NCBI RefSeq assembly: GCF_038049935.1
Contig: NZ_CP145886.1
Location: forward strand, 3,108,501 to 3,172,500
Direction: 5' to 3'
Length of the DNA stretch: 64,000 bases
From: Rossellomorea sp. y25
GTDB taxonomy: Bacteria; Bacillota; Bacilli; Bacillales; Bacillaceae_B
In this document: piece after piece, positions 57,258 to 64,000 of the stretch
How the letters are laid out: every line of letters begins with the position of its first letter
Position numbering within the stretch: the first letter of the stretch is position 1
The notes under the pieces: model-generated
Seen by the model: only the letters and a program-made list of their open reading frames with translations
What the model was told of the DNA's origin: nothing
Databases searched by the model: none
Made by a program: the position numbers and the translations under genes

Positions 57258-58364
57258 TTAAGCACGGGTTAACATGCGTTCTAAAGCGAAAATTGCATTT
57301 TTTGAAACACCTTCATCGACTTTAATGATATTTTCAGGTATTCCTTCAATAATTTTCTCCAATGCCCATACTAAATGTGGTAAATCGATGCGATTCATCG
57401 TTAAGCAAGGACACATATAAGGATTAAGTGAAACAATGTTTTTATCCGGATGCTGATTGATCAGTCTTTTCACAAGGTTCATCTCTGTGCCAATCGCCCA
57501 AGAAGAGCCTGGAAGAGATTGTTCGATGGTTTCGATTATAAATTTCGTGCTTCCATTCAAGTCTGATTTCTCTACCACTTCACGGCGACATTCCGGGTGC
57601 ACGATAATCTTCATGTCAGGATGATTGTTCCGGATTACTTCTATATTCTTCTCTGTAAAATTCTCATGGACGGAACAGTGCCCTTTCCACAGGATCACTT
57701 TCACGCCATCAAGGTCTCCTTCATGGATCAGTTCGTTTCGAATCGGATCCCATACGGCCATTTCACTTAAAGAAACGCCAAGGTCAGCCGCTGTGTTGCG
57801 ACCTAAATGTTGATCGGGCAAGAAAAGAATCCGCTCCTTCTGTCCTAATGCCCATTCAACCATTTTATGTGCATTTGATGACGTAACCGTCGCTCCCCCA
57901 TTCTTTCCTACAAAGCTTTTGATGGCTGCAGTGGAATTGACATATGTGAGGGGAATGATCGTGTCACCAAATAGCTCCATGAGTTTGATCCATGCCTTTT
58001 CCGTCTGGTAAATATCAGCCATATCTGCCATGGAACAGCCCGCCCTCATATCGGGTAAGATGACAACTTGATTTTCATCCGTTAAAATATCTGCGGTTTC
58101 AGCCATAAAATGAACTCCGCAAAACACAATGTATTCCGCTTCTTTATTTTGCGCGGATAGTTGGGCAAGCTGAAGAGAATCACCAACGGCATCGGCGAAT
58201 TGGATCACTTCATCTTTTTGGTAATGATGCCCTGGAATGAAAAGCTTCTTTCCCAGCTGAAGCTTAATTTCTCTTACCCGGTTCTCCATCTCTTCTGTCG
58301 ATAGACTTGTAATCGATTCAGGCAGTACTCCTGTTTGTTTCGTTAATTCTTCAAGCAACCCCAT
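57258..58364 (-). CDS. nadA: Quinolinate synthase A
   Basis: 368 residues, the longer Bacillus-type NadA. A [4Fe-4S] enzyme that condenses iminoaspartate with dihydroxyacetone phosphate. Cluster cysteines appear in [28 protein letters not shown] and [31 protein letters not shown] and [13 protein letters not shown] are substrate loops. Last gene of nadB-nadC-nadA, two bases after nadC. The cluster is probably assembled by the desulfurase encoded divergently. Confidence 0.96.
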   Translation of the reverse strand: MGLLEELTKQTGVLPESITSLSTEEMENRVREIKLQLGKKLFIPGHHYQKDEVIQFADAVGDSLQLAQLSAQNKEAEYIVFCGVHFMAETADILTDENQVVILPDMRAGCSMADMADIYQTEKAWIKLMELFGDTIIPLTYVNSTAAIKSFVGKNGGATVTSSNAHKMVEWALGQKERILFLPDQHLGRNTAADLGVSLSEMAVWDPIRNELIHEGDLDGVKVILWKGHCSVHENFTEKNIEVIRNNHPDMKIIVHPECRREVVEKSDLNGSTKFIIETIEQSLPGSSWAIGTEMNLVKRLINQHPDKNIVSLNPYMCPCLTMNRIDLPHLVWALEKIIEGIPENIIKVDEGVSKNAIFALERMLTRA

Positions 58365-58366
58365 AT

Positions 58367-59212
58367 TTATACCCCTTTCGCGATTCTTGCTCGTGCGCTG
58401 ATATCAAGTGATTTTACTGAATGTGTCAAGTACCCGAGGGAGATATAGTGAACTCCTGTAGCTGCATAAGCTGAAAGATTTTCCCTTGTAATACCTCCTG
58501 ATGCTTCTGTCACAATATGAGGAGGAACAAGAGGAATCCACTCACTTATAGTGGCAGGTGTGCAATTATCGAACATAATGACATCCGCTCCGCTTTCAAT
58601 CGCCTCCACCAATTGCTCCCTCGTTTCAATTTCCACTTCCACTTTCACCATATGTCCGATTTGACTTTTCACCTGCTTAACAGCATTTGTAATCGATCCG
58701 GCAAATGAAATGTGATTATCTTTTAACATGACGGCATCATAAAGGCCACTTCTGTGGTTGAATCCTCCCCCCGTCCTTACAGCATACTTCTCAAGCATCC
58801 GTAACCCCGGCGTTGTTTTCCGGGTGTCACATAAACGGACCCCACTCCCCTTCACCTGCTCAACAGCCCGATGGGTTTCGGTTGCAATACCGCTCATGCG
58901 CTGGATCAAATTGAGGACAACTCGTTCCGCCTGGAGAAGATCCCTCATTGGACCTCTGATTTCAGCAATCAATTGTCCCATTTCGACCATTTCTCCATCT
59001 TCTATGAACACCCTTGCTTCGATTGATGGATTGAAGAGCCCGAACCCAAGCTCGATCACATCTTTCCCACAAAATATACCGTTCTCTTTCATCAGGAATG
59101 AAAAAGATCCTTCATCGTCTTTAGAAAACAGGATTTCAGAAGAGTGATCTCCATCACCCAAATCTTCACGATAAAACTCTTCAAGCATAGATTTTAGTTT
59201 CATTTTGTTCAT
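58367..59212 (-). CDS. nadC: Nicotinate-nucleotide pyrophosphorylase (carboxylating)
   Basis: 281 residues. Converts quinolinate and PRPP to nicotinate mononucleotide. Signature residues: [48 protein letters not shown] (in parts: [37 protein letters not shown]), [10 protein letters not shown] and the phosphate-binding EASGGI. It overlaps the 3' end of nadB by 32 bases. Confidence 0.96.
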   Translation of the reverse strand: MNKMKLKSMLEEFYREDLGDGDHSSEILFSKDDEGSFSFLMKENGIFCGKDVIELGFGLFNPSIEARVFIEDGEMVEMGQLIAEIRGPMRDLLQAERVVLNLIQRMSGIATETHRAVEQVKGSGVRLCDTRKTTPGLRMLEKYAVRTGGGFNHRSGLYDAVMLKDNHISFAGSITNAVKQVKSQIGHMVKVEVEIETREQLVEAIESGADVIMFDNCTPATISEWIPLVPPHIVTEASGGITRENLSAYAATGVHYISLGYLTHSVKSLDISARARIAKGV

Positions 59213-60773
59213 GATACTCCACCCTCAATCGACCATCTTTGTTTTGTAAAATCATTTTTCGTTTGAACCATGTTTCATTATCTTCAAGGGGATAATCTGA
59301 TCGAATATGCCCTCCCCTGCTTTCTGTCCGTAATAAAGCGGACTGAGTTACAAGTGAGCTTACAATCCACATGAAGTATGTATGAATCTCTTCACGTGAA
59401 TTGAAATCGATATGCTCATGAAATGTCAGGGGTTGGGACCTTAACCAATTCAAATGAGTGACCAATCCTTTGTCATCACGGATAATCCCTACATGCTCCA
59501 TCATTTTCTCTTTTACATCGCTTGACTGAAAAGGAATATGTGCCGATTTTCCTTCTTGAATGGGAGCAATCGAAGAGAGCAGAAAGGATGAATGATGATT
59601 ACCACCATTCTGAATGAGGTATTTTCCAAGTCGGTCTCCGTATACCAAACCTTCCAGTAACGAATTACTGGCCAATCGGTTCGCTCCATGGATACCGCTG
59701 CAGGCTACCTCCCCAATCGCATACAGTCCCGGAATATTGGTTCTCCCCACTCGATCGGTCAGTACTCCCCCCATCATAAAATGACATCCAGGTGAAACAG
59801 GGATCTTCCCTTCCTCAATAGAAATATTATGTTTTAAGCAAAGAGAGGAGATGGACGGGAACTTTAACTGAAAGTCTTCTATTCTACTTATATCTAAAAA
59901 CACTTCTCTTCCTTTTTGCCGCTCCTTAAAGATGCATTCAGCTACAATATGACGTGGTGCAAGCTCCAAGAGAGGATCCACTCCCTGCATGATTCTTTCT
60001 CCCATATCATTTAGCAGGAGAGCTCCTTCCCCCCTTACTGCCTCTGAAATAAGACCGCATGTTTTCCCGTTCAGCCAAAGCAAAGTCGGGTGAAATTGGA
60101 TGAACTCCATATCCGCAACCTTAGCCCCGGCAAGAAAAGCAAGGGCCATTCCATCACCCGTTACGACCGGATGATTGGATGTAGAAGGATATAATCCCCC
60201 GATTCCTCCCGTGGCAAGAACAACGTGGGCAGCGTAATAATAGCGGATAGCATCACTCTTATCCTTCGTTTTCAAACCGCAACAGTGTCCCCTGTCATCT
60301 TTAACTAGCTTGTAAACCATTTCACCTTCAATAAATTCGACTTTGTTTCTTGAAAGGGATTTCAATAAATGCTCCACCAAATACTTTCCTGTCTGATCTC
60401 CCCCACTATGCAATATGCGATTTGCACTGTGAGCTCCTTCCATCCCCAGAGAAAGACTCCCATCTTCTTTGCGGTCAAAAGGGGCCCCTTCGTTTACCAG
60501 GGATTCTACGATTCTTTTTCCATCTACAATGAGTTGATTCACGCTATCCTCATCCTGATGATAGCGTCCTGCTTCTAATGTATCTTCATAATGAGCATGG
60601 ACAGAATCCTTTTGTCCTAAAGCTGCTGCAACACCACCTTGGGCAAGATATGAGTTGCCACTTACGATTTTATCCTTTGTGATAATCATCACATAAAAAT
60701 GATCTTGAAGTTGGCGTGCCAGTTGCAATGCTGCAATGCCACTTCCAACAATCAAAACATCGGCCTTTTTCAT
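59181..60773 (-). CDS. nadB: L-aspartate oxidase
   Basis: 530 residues. FAD enzyme making iminoaspartate for NadA. FAD-binding VLIVGSGIAALQLARQL (about 5-21), SYLAQGGVAAALG, THRGHG-like HSANRILHSGGDQTG, TGGIGGLYPSTSN and the C-terminal GANRLASNSLLEGLVYG. The ATG at 60773 follows AGGAGGG by six bases. It heads the nadBCA operon and faces the NadR operator. Confidence 0.96.
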   Translation of the reverse strand: MKKADVLIVGSGIAALQLARQLQDHFYVMIITKDKIVSGNSYLAQGGVAAALGQKDSVHAHYEDTLEAGRYHQDEDSVNQLIVDGKRIVESLVNEGAPFDRKEDGSLSLGMEGAHSANRILHSGGDQTGKYLVEHLLKSLSRNKVEFIEGEMVYKLVKDDRGHCCGLKTKDKSDAIRYYYAAHVVLATGGIGGLYPSTSNHPVVTGDGMALAFLAGAKVADMEFIQFHPTLLWLNGKTCGLISEAVRGEGALLLNDMGERIMQGVDPLLELAPRHIVAECIFKERQKGREVFLDISRIEDFQLKFPSISSLCLKHNISIEEGKIPVSPGCHFMMGGVLTDRVGRTNIPGLYAIGEVACSGIHGANRLASNSLLEGLVYGDRLGKYLIQNGGNHHSSFLLSSIAPIQEGKSAHIPFQSSDVKEKMMEHVGIIRDDKGLVTHLNWLRSQPLTFHEHIDFNSREEIHTYFMWIVSSLVTQSALLRTESRGGHIRSDYPLEDNETWFKRKMILQNKDGRLRVEYHEQNETKIYA

Positions 60774-60793
60774 CAAAAACCCTCCTGATTATT

Positions 60794-60838
60794 TACAGGT
60801 GTCTTGACACATATATTTACACATATTTAAACTAATGA
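60794..60838. promoter_or_regulatory. NadR operator and divergent promoters of nadBCA and nifS-nadR
   Basis: ACAGGTGTC-TT-GACACATAT (60795-60814) is a palindrome centred on GTGTC-TT-GACAC, resembling the operators of the NadR (YrxA/NiaR) family. It overlaps the plus-strand -35 TTGACA (60804-60809) of nifS, with a -10-like TAAACT about 18 bases on; a minus-strand TTGTCA (complement 60837-60842 region) could serve nadB. The repressor nadR is the second gene on the plus side. Confidence 0.72.
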
Positions 60839-60893
60839 CAAGAGTTTTTTACAAGTCTCATATATTCAGACTATTTAAACAAAGGAAGGTTAC

Positions 60894-62039
60894 ATGATGA
60901 ACTATTTTGATTACGCCGCTACAACCCCAGTTGATCCTGAAAGCTTGAAAGTGTATCAAACAGTCAGTGAGGAGTTCTGGGGGAATCCGAGCAGTCTTCA
61001 CGACACAGGCGGAAAAGCACAGCTTTTACTGACAAAATGCAGAGAAAAATTGGCTGGAGTCCTTGGGGTGCCACCTAAAGGGATCTACTTTACTTCCGGG
61101 GGAACAGAGGGAAATCACTTAGCCCTCGTCACGCTCGCACTAAGCAGGAAGCACAAGGGAAAACACATCATCATTGGTGGTGCAGAACATTCATCCCTGC
61201 ATTCCTCTGCCGCTTTTCTTGAGCAATGGGGCTTTACCGTCACGAAAATCCCCACCACATCTCAAGGATTGATTCACCTGCAAAAACTCGAAGAAGCGAT
61301 TTCAGAAGAAACAACCGTCGTGAGCATCGGACATTGTAACGGGGAAATCGGAACGATCCAGCCTCTCCATGACATCAAGAATCTACTGAGAATCAATGAT
61401 ATCTTGCTGCACAGTGATATGGTTCAATCCTTTGGGAAAACAGACATCACGGAATACACTTCCATCGTAGACAGCTTCACTCTATCCTCCCATAAAATTT
61501 ATGGACCAAAAGGAGTCGGCGCTCTTTATATCAATCCTTCTATCGATGTTTGTCCTATGATCCCGGGCCAGACACATGAGGACGGGTTCAGGGGAGGAAC
61601 GGTGAATCTGCCCGGAATAGCAGGATTCGTGACAGCCGCAAGTTTATTTCATGATTCCTTTTCAATCCCGCATTATGCTCGTCTGAGAGACCATTTTCTA
61701 TCGCTATTAGAAGAACATCTTCCGGGTTCTTACACGCTCTATGAGGGACCCGCACATGCACAGCTACCACACGTAATCGGCCTGGGAATTCATGGGCTTG
61801 AGGGTCAATGGCTGATGCTTGAATGCAACCGGAGGGGAATATGCATTTCCACAGGGAGTGCTTGCGGTTCAGGGACTGGGGCTATGTCTAAAACACTGTC
61901 CAGCATGGGAGTTGATCAAATAGCCGGAAAAGAATTCATACGCATTTCATTTGGGAGAGATACAAAGGAAGAACATGTAGAGAAACTTGTACACGCGTTA
62001 TACGAAATACGCGCTGCTCATGTATCTTCCTTAACTTGA
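60894..62039 (+). CDS. nifS: Cysteine desulfurase NifS-type of the NAD cluster
   Basis: 381 residues. PLP enzyme: NYFDYAATTPVDPES start, PLP lysine in LSSHKIYGPKGVGALY, active cysteine in CISTGSACGSGTGAMS. In B. subtilis the equivalent nifS is required for NadA Fe-S cluster maturation, matching its position divergent from nadBCA and next to nadR. Different from the mnmA-linked desulfurase at 18314. Starts with two ATGs; the first is used. It ends overlapping the region just before nadR. Confidence 0.92.
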   Translation: MMNYFDYAATTPVDPESLKVYQTVSEEFWGNPSSLHDTGGKAQLLLTKCREKLAGVLGVPPKGIYFTSGGTEGNHLALVTLALSRKHKGKHIIIGGAEHSSLHSSAAFLEQWGFTVTKIPTTSQGLIHLQKLEEAISEETTVVSIGHCNGEIGTIQPLHDIKNLLRINDILLHSDMVQSFGKTDITEYTSIVDSFTLSSHKIYGPKGVGALYINPSIDVCPMIPGQTHEDGFRGGTVNLPGIAGFVTAASLFHDSFSIPHYARLRDHFLSLLEEHLPGSYTLYEGPAHAQLPHVIGLGIHGLEGQWLMLECNRRGICISTGSACGSGTGAMSKTLSSMGVDQIAGKEFIRISFGRDTKEEHVEKLVHALYEIRAAHVSSLT

Positions 62040-62092
62040 AGAACAAGTTGTGGTATGATTTTCTATATAAATTGGGGACGGAGGAGATATCT

Positions 62093-62635
62093 TTGGCAGG
62101 AAAAAAGATCCTTGGAGATGAGAGAAGACAATGGATCCTCGATAAACTAATCACAAAACATGCCCCGATCACAGGGGGAGAGCTCGCCAAGCAGACCAGT
62201 GTCAGCCGACAGGTGATCGTAAGTGACATCACACTGCTGAAAGCAAAGGGTGAGCCCATCATTGCGACGAGTCAGGGCTACTTGTATATGCCTGCCTCGA
62301 ATCAGGATACAATGATTGAACGGACGGTTGCTTGCCAGCATACACCTGACCGGTCGGAGGAAGAACTCTTCTTACTTGTCGATCACGGTGTCACAGTCAA
62401 GGATGTAAAGATCGAACACGGCGTATACGGAGACCTGACCGCTTCGATTATGGTGTCCAACCGTAAGGAAGTGGAACAATTCATGAACAAAATTGATGAA
62501 ACGGGGGCTTCCTTTCTTTCAGAATTAACCGATGGTGTTCATTTACATACCTTAATGGCCCATAGTGAACAAGCCCTGGAGACAGCAGAAAAAGCCCTTC
62601 AAGATGCAGGCTTCCTGATTCAAACTTACAATTGA
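62093..62635 (+). CDS. nadR: NAD biosynthesis transcriptional repressor NadR (YrxA/NiaR)
   Basis: 180 residues, the length of B. subtilis YrxA. N-terminal winged helix (HAPITGGELAKQTSVSRQVIVSDITLLKAKG, in parts: GGELAKQTSVSRQVIVSDI) and a C-terminal 3H domain (about 75-180) with conserved histidines in KIEHGVYGDL and DGVHLHTLMAH, which bind metal and nicotinate. TTG start six bases from GGAGGAG. It should repress nadBCA and its own operon through the site at 60794. Confidence 0.95.
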   Translation: MAGKKILGDERRQWILDKLITKHAPITGGELAKQTSVSRQVIVSDITLLKAKGEPIIATSQGYLYMPASNQDTMIERTVACQHTPDRSEEELFLLVDHGVTVKDVKIEHGVYGDLTASIMVSNRKEVEQFMNKIDETGASFLSELTDGVHLHTLMAHSEQALETAEKALQDAGFLIQTYN

Positions 62636-62658
62636 TCAGCCCCGACGAGCATATAAAT

Positions 62659-62690
62659 AAGGCAGATTCCACGTTGGAATCTGCCTTTTT
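62659..62690. terminator. Bidirectional terminator between nadR and pheA
   Basis: AAGGCAGATTCC and GGAATCTGCCTT flank a 5-base loop, with T-run on the plus side. Confidence 0.93.
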
Positions 62691-62695
62691 GCTGC

Positions 62696-63547
62696 TCAAT
62701 TATCCAATAAATAAGAAGAATACGTCCCAATCATTTTCACTTTGCATCCGAGGGCTTCCATTTCACTAACTGCTCCCGGAAGAAGGACATCATCCATTTC
62801 ATGAGCCACATCAATTAAGAAGAAATAATCCCCCAACCCTGTTTTCAGAGGTCTTGATTCAATTTTACTTAAATTCAATTGTCTCCAGGCAAAGGTTGAT
62901 AATACCTGATGGAGCGCTCCTGATCGATCTTTTGGGAGAGTCACCATCAAGGTCGTCTTCTCCAGACTTTTTTCCTGAGAAAGTGACAATGGATCAGCCG
63001 TCTTATGTAAAACGATAAACCTTGTATGATTATAGGCAAAATCATGAATGTTTTCATGCATGATTTTCAATCCGTATTTTTCTGCTGCCAGTTCGTTTCC
63101 AATTGCCCCAAGGAACGAGTCAGGATTCTCACTCACGAATTTAGCAGCGGCAGCCGTACTCGTCGTCTGTTCCAGGGGTACCCCGCGAAACTGCTTATGT
63201 AAAAACTTATGACACTGTGCCAATGCGTGGGAATGGGAAAGAACTTTCTCGATAGAATCTTCACTGTCACTCCATTCTGGATGTATCATTAAGTGCTGCT
63301 GAATCGCGGACGTCAATTCAGCTACAATCGCTAAATTCGCTTCATGAAATAAATAATCGACTGTAATATGTACCGAGCCTTCCAGGGCATTTTCTAAGGG
63401 GACAACGGCATAATCAACCTCATTCTCTATCACCGCTTCAATGCAATCCGGAATCGTCACATACGATACGGTATCTTCTTCTGGGAATGCCTTCTTAACA
63501 GCTAAATCTGTAAAGGAAGCCTGGGGTCCTAAATACGCAATTTTCAC
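62696..63547 (-). CDS. pheA: Prephenate dehydratase
   Basis: 283 residues. Converts prephenate to phenylpyruvate for phenylalanine synthesis. Begins VKIAYLGPQASFTDLAV; VVPLENALEGSVHITVDYLF, SHSHALAQCHKFL, and the NHTRFIVL catalytic region; a C-terminal ACT domain with LNLSKIESRPLKTGLGDYFF (ESRP phenylalanine-binding motif), so allosteric inhibition by Phe is expected. GTG start nine bases from AGAGG. Confidence 0.95.
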   Translation of the reverse strand: MKIAYLGPQASFTDLAVKKAFPEEDTVSYVTIPDCIEAVIENEVDYAVVPLENALEGSVHITVDYLFHEANLAIVAELTSAIQQHLMIHPEWSDSEDSIEKVLSHSHALAQCHKFLHKQFRGVPLEQTTSTAAAAKFVSENPDSFLGAIGNELAAEKYGLKIMHENIHDFAYNHTRFIVLHKTADPLSLSQEKSLEKTTLMVTLPKDRSGALHQVLSTFAWRQLNLSKIESRPLKTGLGDYFFLIDVAHEMDDVLLPGAVSEMEALGCKVKMIGTYSSYLLDN

Positions 63548-63625
63548 TCTGATCTTCCTCTCACTCTCACCAAATTTATTGAACATTCTAACACGTATAC
63601 AAACAAAGAGGAAGAGCTTTTAAGC

Positions 63626-63660
63626 AAAAAAAAGTGTTAGGCTCCGGAACCTAACACTTC
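63626..63660 (-). terminator. Terminator at the end of pheB
   Basis: AAGTGTTAGG and CCTAACACTT with an 8-base loop followed by eight T. The stem includes the last codons and stop of pheB, so translation to the end may affect it; it lies between pheB and pheA and could attenuate pheA. Confidence 0.85.
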
Positions 63661-64000
63661 CACTTTCTCTACAAATTCTAATCGTCTGAGTTTTGAGAGT
63701 AAGTCTTCCAATCCGATCGTAAGGTCAGTCACATTTAAAGAAAGTGTGACATTCGCTCTTCCTTGCAATGGGATCGTCTGATGTATCGTTAAAATATTGC
63801 AACCATGATTGGCCGTTTCACTCAGTAAATGAGACAACGTTCCTGAACGGTCTTCCAGATGAAAGAATAGCGTGATGATTCTCTCCTTCACCACGGTGTG
63901 AAAAGGAAACACTGTATCACGATATTTATAAAAGGCACTCCGGCTTAAATCGACCCGATGGACCGCTTCCCATACTGAGTCAGCCTTGCCTCTTTCAATC
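63637..64000 (-). CDS. pheB: ACT domain protein PheB, N-terminus cut by window edge
   Basis: About 121 residues are visible; the N-terminus lies beyond 64000. The visible start, [38 protein letters not shown] (in parts: [21 protein letters not shown]), matches the B. subtilis PheB helix-turn-helix-like N-terminal part, followed by an ACT domain ([19 protein letters not shown] ... [20 protein letters not shown], in parts). The family is annotated as chorismate mutase-like but lacks a proven activity; an amino-acid sensing role is likely. The GTG at 63912 is internal, not the start. Confidence 0.93.
   Translation of the reverse strand, partial: IERGKADSVWEAVHRVDLSRSAFYKYRDTVFPFHTVVKERIITLFFHLEDRSGTLSHLLSETANHGCNILTIHQTIPLQGRANVTLSLNVTDLTIGLEDLLSKLRRLEFVEKVEVLGSGA

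Overview
The window looks like a chromosomal core region of a low-GC, endospore-forming Bacillaceae bacterium related to but distinct from Bacillus subtilis (a Bacillus or Rossellomorea-type genome is my guess). Gene order closely follows the B. subtilis block running from the greA-udk region through alaS, recD2, mnmA, aspS-hisS, relA, recJ, secDF, spoVB, tgt-queA, ruvAB, safA, nadABC and pheAB. Sporulation genes (spoVB, bofC, safA, tgl, a YhcN/YlaJ lipoprotein), AGGAGG-type ribosome binding sites, frequent TTG/GTG starts, T-box leaders and a 6S RNA all fit. Assignments rest on remembered family features and synteny; no database search was run.

Layout. 1-11.3 kb (all minus): a penicillin-binding protein cut by the window edge, greA, udk, the wobble-uridine genes trhP2-trhP1-trmR, mltG, a DUF1292 gene, ruvX, an IreB-type gene, alaS with a T-box leader and a consensus promoter, and an AI-2E family membrane protein. 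11.3-20 kb: a 20-bp-period repeat, two small genes, bioY-bioB under a BirA-type operator, recD2, a TPR protein, mnmA, its cysteine desulfurase and cymR. 20-26.5 kb: rarA, a 21-bp-period repeat, spore transglutaminase tgl, a palindromic repeat element, and a yhcE-F-G-H-I-like ABC operon with its own inverted-repeat operator. 26.6-33.4 kb: tcdA, 6S RNA, hisS-aspS with a T-box, a small unknown gene and a five-SH3b cell-wall amidase. 33.5-43.9 kb: dtd, relA, apt, recJ, a second 21-bp-period repeat, a LapA-domain protein, a cation efflux protein, secDF and comN. 44-52.7 kb: spoVB, membrane proteins, yajC-tgt-queA, ruvAB. 52.9-57.1 kb: bofC and a safA - kinase-like - lipoprotein spore cluster. 57.2-64 kb: nadB-nadC-nadA, divergent from a desulfurase gene and nadR across a NadR-type operator, then pheA and partial pheB.

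Functional themes. Several genes act on tRNA wobble or anticodon-loop modification and charging (trhP1/2, trmR, mnmA with its desulfurase, tcdA, tgt, queA, alaS, hisS, aspS, dtd). Others serve recombination and replication repair (ruvA, ruvB, ruvX, recJ, recD2, rarA), the stringent response and purine salvage (relA, apt), NAD and biotin cofactor supply with dedicated repressor sites, and spore coat assembly.

The least explained content is intergenic: three short tandem arrays (11401-11460, 21535-21639, 39599-39719) with exact 20- or 21-bp periods but unrelated cores, each made of a conserved half and a variable half; a nested palindromic element at 22545-22664; and stacked palindromes upstream of relA. 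No CRISPR array, insertion sequence, prophage, tRNA or rRNA gene was seen.
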